Shown in pieces: positions 16,105 through 24,092 of a stretch of DNA of 41,417 nt. The stretch spans positions 1-41,417 of the forward strand of contig DHEF01000023.1 of the NCBI GenBank assembly GCA_002399735.1. Direction: 5' to 3'. The notes under the pieces are model-generated. The model made no database searches. It was not told the DNA's origin and worked only from the letters and a program-made list of their open reading frames with translations. This DNA is from Chitinophagaceae bacterium UBA4857 (lineage in GTDB: Bacteria > Bacteroidota > Bacteroidia > Chitinophagales > Chitinophagaceae). Each line of letters opens with the position of its first letter. Within the stretch, counting starts at the first letter, position 1. A program made the position numbers and the translations under genes.

Positions 16105-17370
16105 ATGCGTTATATTAAATTCATTAGTGTAAGTTTCCTGCTTTTTATTGCTATTACCGCTTATTGTCAACTTCCTGCTTTTCCCGGTGCTGAAGGCTTT
16201 GGCGCATTAGCAAGCGGTGGCCGTGGTGGCGAAGTTTATACCGTTACGCATTTAGCAGATAGTGGGCAGGGGAGTTTTCGTGATGCTGTAAGTAAACCCA
16301 ACCGGGCTGTTGTTTTTCAGATAAGTGGGGTGATAAAACATACCGAACGTATACAGGTAGCATCCAATATTACCATTGCTGGTGAAACCGCACCCGGTGT
16401 AGGCATTATTATTTATGGCGTTGGGGTTTCCTTCAGTAATAGTAAAAACATTATCGTTCGTTACATACGTTTCAGAGGTAGTATTAATATGCCCCGTGGT
16501 AAATGTACCGTTACCGCCGATGATGCTGAGGATATTATTTTTGACCACTGCTCCATTCAATGGGGACGCTGGGATAACCTGCATATAAAAAACAGTAAAA
16601 ACATAACCCTGCAATACTGTATCATTGGCGAATCCATCGACCCGCAACGTTTTGGAGCCTTGTTGGAAAGACCAACCAACATCACTATTCATCACTGCTT
16701 GTGGATAGATAATACCAGTCGTAATCCCAAAGCCAAAGCTGCTATTGAGTATATCAACAATGTTGTATACAACTGGGGAACAGGTGGCGGTTTTGTAGGC
16801 GGTCATTCGGCTGCCAATCATTATCAGGATATTATCAACAATTATTTTATTGCCGGGCCTAATTCAAATCAGAGCTTCTTTTCTATGTTTTCGGCAACCG
16901 ATCATGTATATCACACCGGTAACATGGTTGATATGAATGCAGATGGCCAATTAAATGGCCGTGCCGTAGTGGATACTGATTTTGTAAAAAAAGAAGGACC
17001 AAGTTTTGTAAGGGCTAAGCAAAATAACGCACCTGTCGCTGTTAATACAACTGATGCTGCTACTGCTTTTAATCAAATTATTAAAGAGGTAGGCGCTTCT
17101 TTACAATACGATGGAGTAGATAACCGACTATTGAGTTATGTAAAATCAATAGGTACACAAGGTGCCATTTTTAAAACAGAAATGGAAGCCGGCGGCCAGC
17201 CGTATATAACCATAACCTATGGTTCAAAAGACAGTGACGCTGACGGTATACCCGACGAGTGGCGCAAAAAACAAAAGCTTAAACATAAAAGCACTACTAT
17301 TAATCCTAAAACAGGTTACTCTTACCTTGAAGAATATTTTCATGCCTTAATTAAAGAAAGAATTAAGTAA
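16105..17370 (+). CDS. Pectate lyase, family PL1
   Basis: 421 residues from the ATG at 16105 (a TTG three codons upstream is possible). The signal peptide is MRYIKFISVSFLLFIAITAYCQ, so the enzyme acts in the periplasm or outside. The mature protein opens with LPAFPGAEGFGALASGGRGG, typical of Bacteroidota PL1 pectate lyases, and continues as a right-handed beta-helix: NIIVRYIRFRG, IIFDHCSIQWG, ITLQYCIIGES, HHCLWIDNTSRNPKAK with the Arg-Asn-Pro-Lys segment in the usual place of the catalytic arginine, then NNVVYNWG. The C-terminal DSDADGIPDEW is a calcium-binding, thrombospondin-3-like loop. It would cut homogalacturonan by beta-elimination and opens the pectin gene run. Confidence 0.9.
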   Translation: MRYIKFISVSFLLFIAITAYCQLPAFPGAEGFGALASGGRGGEVYTVTHLADSGQGSFRDAVSKPNRAVVFQISGVIKHTERIQVASNITIAGETAPGVGIIIYGVGVSFSNSKNIIVRYIRFRGSINMPRGKCTVTADDAEDIIFDHCSIQWGRWDNLHIKNSKNITLQYCIIGESIDPQRFGALLERPTNITIHHCLWIDNTSRNPKAKAAIEYINNVVYNWGTGGGFVGGHSAANHYQDIINNYFIAGPNSNQSFFSMFSATDHVYHTGNMVDMNADGQLNGRAVVDTDFVKKEGPSFVRAKQNNAPVAVNTTDAATAFNQIIKEVGASLQYDGVDNRLLSYVKSIGTQGAIFKTEMEAGGQPYITITYGSKDSDADGIPDEWRKKQKLKHKSTTINPKTGYSYLEEYFHALIKERIK

Positions 17371-17685
17371 AAGCTTATAAAACAAACTGTTTTATAAAGG
17401 CAAAGCCACTTAAAAACCCGACAGTTCAGGATAGCTAAACAGATTATCGTGGGTAAAATTGCTATTTGCGTGAATCTACTAAAATTGTAGCCATGCTAAA
17501 CCGGCTTGCCATGCTTGATAGTACTAACGTTGCCAGAAGATAAAATTTATTTCCCGCTAGTTTTCACCATCTTTTTCCGGCACCATCATTTGTCCTTTCA
17601 TCTGCAAAAAGGTTTTTAAAAAGGCTGTAACCAATAGTTTTTAGGTTATAACAGCGTCTAAATTGTCATTACTAAATCGTTTACC
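17371..17685. other. Gene-free stretch between pectate lyase and the next pectin gene
   Basis: It begins with an AT-rich hairpin (TTATAAAACA / TGTTTTATAA, loop AAC, 17375-17397) that may end the PL1 transcript. A second hairpin, GCTGTAACC with GGTTATAACAGC, lies near 17620-17655, just before the next gene. No core repeat and no convincing promoter were found here. Confidence 0.5.
17374..17399 (+). terminator. AT-rich hairpin after the pectate lyase gene
   Basis: TTATAAAACA pairs with TGTTTTATAA across a 3-base loop, starting 4 bases after the stop codon. It is weak because few G-C pairs are present and the T-run is inside the stem. Confidence 0.4.
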
Positions 17686-19839
17686 ATGATGAAGCGTAAC
17701 AGCGTCAAGGCTCTATGTTTATTATTTGCAACCAGTATTTTTTTGTTTAGTTGCAGCGAAGAAAAAAAGATTAACCGTAAAGTATTGGTTGAAAGACATA
17801 CCGTAAAACTAAATGCTGTTGATACGCTGGCATCATTAACCCTGGGCAATGGCTCTTTTGCTTTTACTGCCGATATTACCGGCTTACAAACCTTTCCTGA
17901 ATTTTATGCCAAAGGCGTACCATTAGGTACACAAAGCGAATGGGGCTGGCACGCTTTCCCTAATACCGAAAATTATAAGTTTGAAGAAACATTAAAAGAT
18001 TTTGATTTAAATGGTCGTCCGGTATCTTATTCCGTACAGGTTAAAGAACCGGAAAGAAGCAAAAAAGCGGTGGATTATTTCCGTATGAATCCACACCGTT
18101 TGTTCTTAGGTAATCTTGGTTTTGAAATAACTAAAAAAGATGGCAGCCTGATTACCATTACCGATGTAAAAGATATTCAGCAGGAATTAAATTTATATAA
18201 TGGTGAGCTACATTCCCTGTTTACAATCGAAGGCGAAAAAGTTGAAGTGATTACTTATGGCCATCAAGATGAAGATGTAATTGCCGTAAAAGTAAACTCG
18301 GCTTTAATTGAGCAAAAAAGATTAAAACTAAATATTCGTTTCCCCTACCCAACTGGCGCCTGGGGCGATTTTAGCAACAACTTTAACAACAACGAAAAAC
18401 ACAGCACAACTATTAAGGACAATAGTAAAACTGCTGCAACCATTCAACATAGTTTAGATACTACTACTTATTTTGTACAACTACAATGGAATAAGAATGC
18501 CGCTTTAACCAATAAAGCTGCACATTATTTTATTATTAGCCCAGAGGCTGGCACCAGTTTTGAATTATCTGCACGTTTTACATCAAAAGCAAATACCAAT
18601 ACTGTACCTGCATTTACAGCTACGGCACAAAACAGTACGAGCAACTGGAAAAAATTCTGGCAAAGTGGTGGTGCTATCGACTTTAGCGAAAGCACCGATG
18701 CAAAAGCTAAAGAACTGGAACGTCGTATTGTTTTATCGCAATACTTAACTAAAGTACAATGTTCCGGTAATTACCCACCACAAGAAACTGGCTTAACGTA
18801 TAATAGTTGGTATGGTCGTCCGCATTTAGAAATGCATTGGTGGCATGGTGTACATTTTGCCTTATGGGGTCGTCCGGAGTTGTTAGAAAAATCATTAAAC
18901 TGGTACTTACAACCTTCTGTATATGCCAATGCAAAAAAAATAGCTGAGCGCCAAAAGTATGATGGTGTACGCTGGCAAAAAATGACTGACAATACCGGCG
19001 AAGAAGGCCCATCTTCTGTTGGTGCATTTTTAATATGGCAACAACCGCATTTCATTTATTTTTCTGAGTTAATCTATCGTGCTAAAAACGATGAAGCCAC
19101 TTTAAACAAATACAAAGACTATGTATTTGCAACTGCCGATTTCATGGCTTCGTATCCGCATTTTGATTCAACCACTGGCAAATACAATTTAGGCAAAGGC
19201 GTTATTCCTGCACAAGAACGTTTTAAAGCTGTTGAAACTTTTAACCCTACTTACGAGTTAGTGTATTGGCGTTGGGCACTACAAACAGCACAACAGTGGC
19301 GTGAACGTTTAAAATTAGAGCGTAATAAAAAGTGGGATGATGTGTTAGCAAAACTGGCACCCTTACCAACACAAGGCGATAAATATTTGTTTACCGAAAG
19401 TGGTACAGACTCTTACACAAATCCGGTTTATAAAACCGATCACATGTCGGTATTAGGTGCATTTGGTATGATGCCGCAAACCGGCACGATGGATACCACC
19501 CGCATGCAAAATACTTTCAACTGGATTTGGGATAACTGGAGCTGGCACGAAACCTGGGGTTGGGATTTCCCAATGACAGCCATGACAGCCGCTCGTTTAG
19601 GCGATGGCAAACGTGCCATTGATGCCTTGTTAATGCCCATACAAACCAATACTTATTTACCTAACGGACATAATTATCAGGAAGGTCGTTTAACTATTTA
19701 CATGCCGGGTAACGGTGGCATTTTAAGTGCCGTTGCAATGATGACCGCAGGCTTTGATGGTGTTAAAGAAAACAATCCGGGTATTCCAAAAACTGATGGC
19801 TGGAAAGTTAAATGGGAAGGATTGGTGAAGATGCCTTAA
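17686..19839 (+). CDS. Six-hairpin-glycosidase-like lipoprotein of the pectin locus
   Basis: 717 residues. The signal ends in a lipobox (IFLFSCSEE, Cys23), so it is a lipoprotein. Residues about 40-310 look like a beta-sandwich starting with TLASLTLGNGSFAFTADITG, followed by LQTFPEFYAKGVPLGTQSEW; the rest is helical with Trp-rich motifs (YNSWYGRPHLEMHWWHGVHF, GEEGPSSVGAFLIWQQPHFI, NWIWDNWSWHETWGWDFPM). A beta-sandwich plus (alpha/alpha)6 barrel is the layout of GH65/GH95/GH15-like enzymes. I do not recognise a specific CAZy family. The acidic residues in HLEMHWW, GEEGPSS and WSWHETWGWD are candidates for catalysis. Its place between PL1 and PL11 suggests removal of a sugar from pectin fragments. 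Activity is unproven. Confidence 0.75.
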   Translation: MMKRNSVKALCLLFATSIFLFSCSEEKKINRKVLVERHTVKLNAVDTLASLTLGNGSFAFTADITGLQTFPEFYAKGVPLGTQSEWGWHAFPNTENYKFEETLKDFDLNGRPVSYSVQVKEPERSKKAVDYFRMNPHRLFLGNLGFEITKKDGSLITITDVKDIQQELNLYNGELHSLFTIEGEKVEVITYGHQDEDVIAVKVNSALIEQKRLKLNIRFPYPTGAWGDFSNNFNNNEKHSTTIKDNSKTAATIQHSLDTTTYFVQLQWNKNAALTNKAAHYFIISPEAGTSFELSARFTSKANTNTVPAFTATAQNSTSNWKKFWQSGGAIDFSESTDAKAKELERRIVLSQYLTKVQCSGNYPPQETGLTYNSWYGRPHLEMHWWHGVHFALWGRPELLEKSLNWYLQPSVYANAKKIAERQKYDGVRWQKMTDNTGEEGPSSVGAFLIWQQPHFIYFSELIYRAKNDEATLNKYKDYVFATADFMASYPHFDSTTGKYNLGKGVIPAQERFKAVETFNPTYELVYWRWALQTAQQWRERLKLERNKKWDDVLAKLAPLPTQGDKYLFTESGTDSYTNPVYKTDHMSVLGAFGMMPQTGTMDTTRMQNTFNWIWDNWSWHETWGWDFPMTAMTAARLGDGKRAIDALLMPIQTNTYLPNGHNYQEGRLTIYMPGNGGILSAVAMMTAGFDGVKENNPGIPKTDGWKVKWEGLVKMP

Positions 19840-19848
19840 TAGTATTGA

Positions 19849-20000
19849 GATTTGAGATGTCAGATTTGAGATATCAGATTTGAGATGTTTGTCTCGATTC
19901 TCAAGTCTCAAGTCTGAATTCTTTTTTAGTCATCTGCATTACTACTAGCATCGTCCCTTGCGTCGCACTCTTGTACTGTAGTAATTCTATTCAGCATTAT
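19849..20000 (-). repeat. Intergenic mosaic repeat, copy D (core plus 14-bp tandem array)
   Basis: Three 14-bp units stand at 19849-19890: GATTTGAGATGTCA, GATTTGAGATATCA, GATTTGAGATGTTT. Then CTCAAGTCTCAAGTCTGAATTC follows (as CTCAAGTCTCAAG and TCTGAATTC), then the inverted core GCATCGTCCCTTGCGTCGCA. From 19860 to 19950 it matches copy A inverted. It fills the gap between the six-hairpin gene and the PL11 gene. Confidence 0.8.
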
Positions 20001-20046
20001 GCACAGTACAAAACAATAGGTTAATTACATTATTAAAAAAGGACTT

Positions 20047-21933
20047 TTGAAAAAACTGTTTTTTTATATATCACTTATTGTATTGCCATTGTTACCAATC
20101 ACAACAATGGCACAACGCAATATGGAATACCTCGATCGTGGTGTGGTAGCCATTCCAAACGATAAAGGTCAGGTTTTCATCAGCTGGCGTTTGTTAGGTA
20201 ACGATCCTGAAAACATAACTTTCAATCTATATCGCACCAGTAATAACCAAACAGTTTTATTAAACAGCCAACCTTTAAGTACCGTTACTAATTATACGGA
20301 TACCGAAGCCGACATTAACACAAACAATACCTACACGGTAAAATCTGTTATACAAAATAAAGAAACAGAAAGCGGCACTTACACCCTTAAAGCCAATGCA
20401 CCAATATACCTATCCATCCCATTACAAACACCTGAAGGTTATACTCCTAACGATGTATCCGTAGGCGATGTAGATGGTGATGGAGTGTATGAAATTATCT
20501 TACACCAGGTAGGCATTGGTAAAGATAATAGCCATGCAGGTTTTACCACCCCACCCGTTTTTCAATGTTATAAAATGGATGGCACTTTATTATGGACAAT
20601 CAACCTGGGTAAAAACATTCGGGAAGGAGCACATTACACACAATTCATCGTATACGATTTTGATGGTGATGGCAAAGCAGAACTAGCCATGAAAACCGCT
20701 GATGGTAGCATAGATGGCAAAGGCCAGGTAATTGGCGACAGCACCAAAGACTGGCGCAACAGTGATGGTTATATACTAGCCGGCCCTGAATTTTTAACCA
20801 TGTTTGACGGATTAACCGGCGAAGCACTTTCTACTGTTAATTATAATCCACCCCGACATCCGGATACCATTAACCCGACCGTGCAACAATTAAAAGATGT
20901 ATGGGGTGATGGCCGGGGTAATCGTATGGATAGATTTTTAGGTGGTGTAGCTTATTTAAATGGCATTACACCTTCGCTCATTATGGCTCGTGGTTATTAC
21001 ACCCGCACTACCATGGCTGCATGGGATTTTGTAAACAAACAATTGCAACCTATTTGGTTTTTTGATAGTGAAGACGGCACACCCGGTAACAAAGCCTATG
21101 GTGGTCAAGGTAACCACAGCTTAACCATTGCCGATGTTGATGGTGACGGTAAAGATGAAATTGTATATGGCGCTATGACCATTGATGATAACGGCAAAGG
21201 CTTATACTCTACCGGCCTAGGTCACGGCGATGCATTGCACGTTACTGATCATGATCCTCAACGTCCGGGTTTAGAGGTATTTGATATTCAGGAGCGTTTT
21301 GATGATGCCGGTGCCAGTTTTCGTGATGCCCGTACCGGAGCAGTAATCTGGAAGCTCGCATCAATCAAAGCCGGTGATGATGGTGAAGGTCCCGGTCGTG
21401 GCCTGGCTATTAATATTGATCCGCGTTATCCCGGTTCAGAATGTTGGGTAGCAGGTGCAGGTATTCATGGATTGTTTAATGCAAAGGGCGAAAAAATTGC
21501 CAACAATACCCCACCATGTAATATGGGTATTTATTGGGATGGCGATTTACTAAGCGAAATTTTAAACAGCACACAAATAAGTAAGTGGGATTATAACAAA
21601 GAACGAATTGTTCCTTTACTCAATACCCGTAAATACGATTGTGCCCATAACAACGGTACTAAATCAACACCGGCGTTGGTAGCCGATTTATTTGGTGACT
21701 GGCGTGAAGAAGTTATCTATCGTACAACAGATAATAAAGAGTTGCGCATTTTTACCACCAGCATACCAACCAAACACCGCATTTATACTTTTATGCATAA
21801 TCCGCAATATAGGTTAAGCATAGCATGGCAAAATGTAGCGTATAATCAACCGCCGCATGTTGATTATTATTTAGACGAAGCCGCACCTTTGCCTAAACAA
21901 CCAAACATTAAAATCATTCATCCTGTTAAGTAA
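20047..21933 (+). CDS. Rhamnogalacturonan lyase, family PL11
   Basis: 628 residues from a TTG start at 20047; the only later ATG (near 20106) would remove the signal peptide KKLFFYISLIVLPLLPITTMAQ, and AAAAAAGGA stands just upstream as a possible ribosome site. The mature N-terminus NMEYLDRGVVAIPNDKGQVF, followed by ISWRLLGNDPENITFNLYR, is the hallmark of PL11 (YesW/YesX, RhiE). Several Ca-binding beta-propeller repeats follow: GDVDGDGVYEI, YDFDGDGKAEL, ADVDGDGKDEI. The enzyme cuts the rhamnose-(1,4)-galacturonate backbone of rhamnogalacturonan I by beta-elimination, leaving an unsaturated uronate. Its TAA overlaps the ATG of the CE12 gene, so the two are translated together. Confidence 0.94.
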   Translation: MKKLFFYISLIVLPLLPITTMAQRNMEYLDRGVVAIPNDKGQVFISWRLLGNDPENITFNLYRTSNNQTVLLNSQPLSTVTNYTDTEADINTNNTYTVKSVIQNKETESGTYTLKANAPIYLSIPLQTPEGYTPNDVSVGDVDGDGVYEIILHQVGIGKDNSHAGFTTPPVFQCYKMDGTLLWTINLGKNIREGAHYTQFIVYDFDGDGKAELAMKTADGSIDGKGQVIGDSTKDWRNSDGYILAGPEFLTMFDGLTGEALSTVNYNPPRHPDTINPTVQQLKDVWGDGRGNRMDRFLGGVAYLNGITPSLIMARGYYTRTTMAAWDFVNKQLQPIWFFDSEDGTPGNKAYGGQGNHSLTIADVDGDGKDEIVYGAMTIDDNGKGLYSTGLGHGDALHVTDHDPQRPGLEVFDIQERFDDAGASFRDARTGAVIWKLASIKAGDDGEGPGRGLAINIDPRYPGSECWVAGAGIHGLFNAKGEKIANNTPPCNMGIYWDGDLLSEILNSTQISKWDYNKERIVPLLNTRKYDCAHNNGTKSTPALVADLFGDWREEVIYRTTDNKELRIFTTSIPTKHRIYTFMHNPQYRLSIAWQNVAYNQPPHVDYYLDEAAPLPKQPNIKIIHPVK

Positions 21934-22709
21934 TGAAACATAAAATTCTTCTTCCCCTTTTAGTATTTATTGCTGTTACGAGTATTGCCTTTGCATTTAA
22001 ACAACAAAAACCTGTTTTGTATATCATTGGCGACTCCACCGTTAAAAGCGGTAAAGAAACTGACAAAGATATTATCTGGGGTTGGGGCAGTTTAATAGCC
22101 CCGCATTTTGACACAACTAAAATCAAAATTGAAAACCATGCTATTGGTGGCCGCAGCAGCCGCACTTTTATTACAGATGGTCGTTGGGACAATATATTAG
22201 TCTCCCTAAAAAAAGGCGATTATGTCATCATGCAATTCGGCCACAACGATGCCAGCCCTTTAGATGATACATCCCGTGCCCGTGGCACTTTAAAAGGTAT
22301 TGGCAACGATAGTGTAGCTACTTACAACCCTATTCGTAAAATAAACGAAACCGTTTATAGCTATGGCGCATACATGCGCAGGTATGTACGGGAAACAAAA
22401 GCTAAAGGTGCTATACCCATCATCTGCTCACCTGTACCTCGTAATAACTGGAAGGATAATAAAATTGTCCCAAACGATTACATTAACTGGGCACAACAAG
22501 TTGCTAAAGAAGAAGGCGCTTACTATATTCCCTTATTCGAATTAATCAGTGCTGCTTATGAAAAAATGGGCCAACCGGAAATAGATAAATTCTTTCCGCA
22601 AGACAAAACCCATCCTGATAAAGCTGGCTCTGCATTAAATGCTGTGCAAGTAGTAGAAGGTATTAAAACAATTAAAAAAGATAACTTAAAAAAATATTTG
22701 AAAAAATAA
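21933..22709 (+). CDS. Rhamnogalacturonan acetylesterase, family CE12
   Basis: 258 residues with signal peptide (KHKILLPLLVFIAVTSIAFAF). It is an SGNH hydrolase: block I YIIGDSTVKSGK (nucleophile Ser), block II HAIGGRSSRTF, block III FGHNDASP, and block V DKTHPDKAG with the catalytic Asp-x-x-His. This order and the WGWGSLI segment are those of CE12 enzymes such as RhgT/YesT, which take acetyl groups off galacturonate in rhamnogalacturonan. It starts inside the PL11 stop codon. Deacetylation would clear the backbone for PL11 and for the GH105 enzyme encoded next. Confidence 0.93.
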   Translation: MKHKILLPLLVFIAVTSIAFAFKQQKPVLYIIGDSTVKSGKETDKDIIWGWGSLIAPHFDTTKIKIENHAIGGRSSRTFITDGRWDNILVSLKKGDYVIMQFGHNDASPLDDTSRARGTLKGIGNDSVATYNPIRKINETVYSYGAYMRRYVRETKAKGAIPIICSPVPRNNWKDNKIVPNDYINWAQQVAKEEGAYYIPLFELISAAYEKMGQPEIDKFFPQDKTHPDKAGSALNAVQVVEGIKTIKKDNLKKYLKK

Positions 22710-22712
22710 TTG

Positions 22713-22733
22713 GGCGTCCCCTGCGGGTCGGGC
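22713..22733. repeat. CCTGCGGGTCGGG intergenic fragment
   Basis: CCCCTGCGGGTCGGG shares 13 bases with the minus strand of copy L (near 4775-4787). It lies right after the CE12 stop codon and could fold weakly. It seems to be a lone module of the mosaic repeat family. Confidence 0.4.
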
Positions 22734-22795
22734 TTTCCACTGCAATCCCTAATGCAAACTAACCGACGCATGTCTCATATTAAAAGAATATAACG

Positions 22796-23941
22796 ATGAA
22801 AGTGAAACTGTTTTTTATTGCTGCCGTTTTAGTAAGTATGCTATCAGCGCAGGCACAACAATTGCCATCGAAAAAAAAGTTATTAAAAACCATGCGGTTA
22901 ACCAACCAGTATTTCATGGATAAATGGCCTGATGCCGGTAAAACCATTATTACCAATAAAGAACGTCCTTCCAGCATTTGGACAAGAGGTGTTTATTATG
23001 AAGGACTAATGGCTTTACATACCGTAGAAACCAGCAAGAAAAATAAAAAAACTTATGTTGACTATGCCATGCAATGGGGGCAAAAACATAAATGGAGCAT
23101 GAACGGTGGTATTAAAACCCGCAATGCCGATAACCATTGTGCAGGCCAAACCTATTACGATTTATATGTTTTACACAAACGTAAAACACCTTACATGTTA
23201 GATAGCATTAAAGCCAGCATTGATTTAATGATGGCTAGCAACCGAATAGATGATTGGTCATGGATTGACGCCTTGCAAATGGCCATGCCGGTATTTGTTT
23301 ATTTAGGTAATGAGTTTAAAGACACTGCTTATCACAACCGCATGTATGATATGTATACTTACACTAAATACAAACACGGCACTAACGGTTTATATAACCC
23401 TGCAGATAAGTTATGGTGGCGTGATAAAGATTTTGATCCTCCCTACAAAGAACCAAACGGTGAAGATTGTTACTGGAGCCGTGGTAACGGATGGATTGTA
23501 GCAGCACTGGTACGCACACTAGATGCCTTACCAAAATCAGATCCGCATTATCAGGAGTATTTACAAGACTTTATTGACCTATGTGAAGCAACAGCTAAAG
23601 TGCAACGCCCAGATGGTTTATGGAATGTTAGCTTGCACGACCCAAATCATTATGGTGGTAAAGAAATTACAGGCTCGGCTTTGTTTATTTATGGTTACGC
23701 TTACGGTATTAACAAAGGTATATTAGACCGTAATACTTATTTACCATTAATTACCAAAACATGGAATGCCATTGTAACGGATGCTGTTCATGACAATGGA
23801 TTTTTAGGTTATGTACAAGGCACGGGTAAGGAGCCAAAAGATGGTCAACCTGTTACCAATACCAGCAAGCCCGATTTTGAAGATTATGGCTTGGGTTGTG
23901 TGTTACTTGCCGGTAGCGAGATTTATAAAATGAAACGATAA
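22796..23941 (+). CDS. Unsaturated rhamnogalacturonyl hydrolase, family GH105
   Basis: 381 residues with signal peptide (KVKLFFIAAVLVSMLSAQAQ). The (alpha/alpha)6 barrel motifs of YteR/YesR are present: SSIWTRGVYYEGLMALH, NADNHCAGQTYYDLY, the catalytic aspartate region DDWSWIDALQMAMPVFVYLG, DCYWSRGNGWIVAALVRTLD and ETGSALFIYGYA (here ITGSALFIYGYA). Such enzymes hydrate the unsaturated galacturonate left on the product end by PL11, freeing 5-keto-4-deoxyuronate. It follows CE12 after 86 bases. Together with PL11 and CE12 it makes a complete backbone-degrading trio. Confidence 0.93.
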   Translation: MKVKLFFIAAVLVSMLSAQAQQLPSKKKLLKTMRLTNQYFMDKWPDAGKTIITNKERPSSIWTRGVYYEGLMALHTVETSKKNKKTYVDYAMQWGQKHKWSMNGGIKTRNADNHCAGQTYYDLYVLHKRKTPYMLDSIKASIDLMMASNRIDDWSWIDALQMAMPVFVYLGNEFKDTAYHNRMYDMYTYTKYKHGTNGLYNPADKLWWRDKDFDPPYKEPNGEDCYWSRGNGWIVAALVRTLDALPKSDPHYQEYLQDFIDLCEATAKVQRPDGLWNVSLHDPNHYGGKEITGSALFIYGYAYGINKGILDRNTYLPLITKTWNAIVTDAVHDNGFLGYVQGTGKEPKDGQPVTNTSKPDFEDYGLGCVLLAGSEIYKMKR

Positions 23942-23943
23942 AA

Positions 23944-24090
23944 CAATTTGATAATTAGTTAATTTGGCAATGAGGTTTTCCGCTATTAGCAGGAAGCTCA
24001 CAGATTGCCCAATAGAATTGTTACAGTTGAAGAGTGCGACGCAAGGGACGGTCATAGTAGCAATGCAGTTGATAACATAAAAAGAATAAA
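23944..24090 (+). repeat. Intergenic mosaic repeat, copy E (8-bp tandem array plus core)
   Basis: 8-bp units CAATTTGA, TAATTAGT, TAATTTGG, CAATGAGG stand at 23944-23975. After about 30 bases comes the core: GCCCAATAGAATTGTTACAG, TTGAAGAGTGCGACGCAAGG, GACGGTCATAGTAGCAATG and the GTTGATAAC tail. The layout is that of copy B. It fills the whole gap between the GH105 and GH106 genes and ends only a few bases before the GTG start of the latter. Confidence 0.85.
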
Positions 24091-24092
24091 CG

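Noticed and set aside
16252..16821. 189-codon open frame on the minus strand
   Set aside because: It lies wholly inside the PL1 pectate lyase gene, whose motifs are clear. The translated product is low in charge and has no domain, as expected for an antisense shadow.
17557..17634. Minus-strand open tail that could be read as KLLVTAFLKTFLQMKGQMMV, then PEKDGEN
   Set aside because: It loosely resembles the end of a c-type cytochrome or peroxidase, but it is only 25 codons after a stop, has no start, no CxxCH motif and no upstream gene. It is too short to call a pseudogene.
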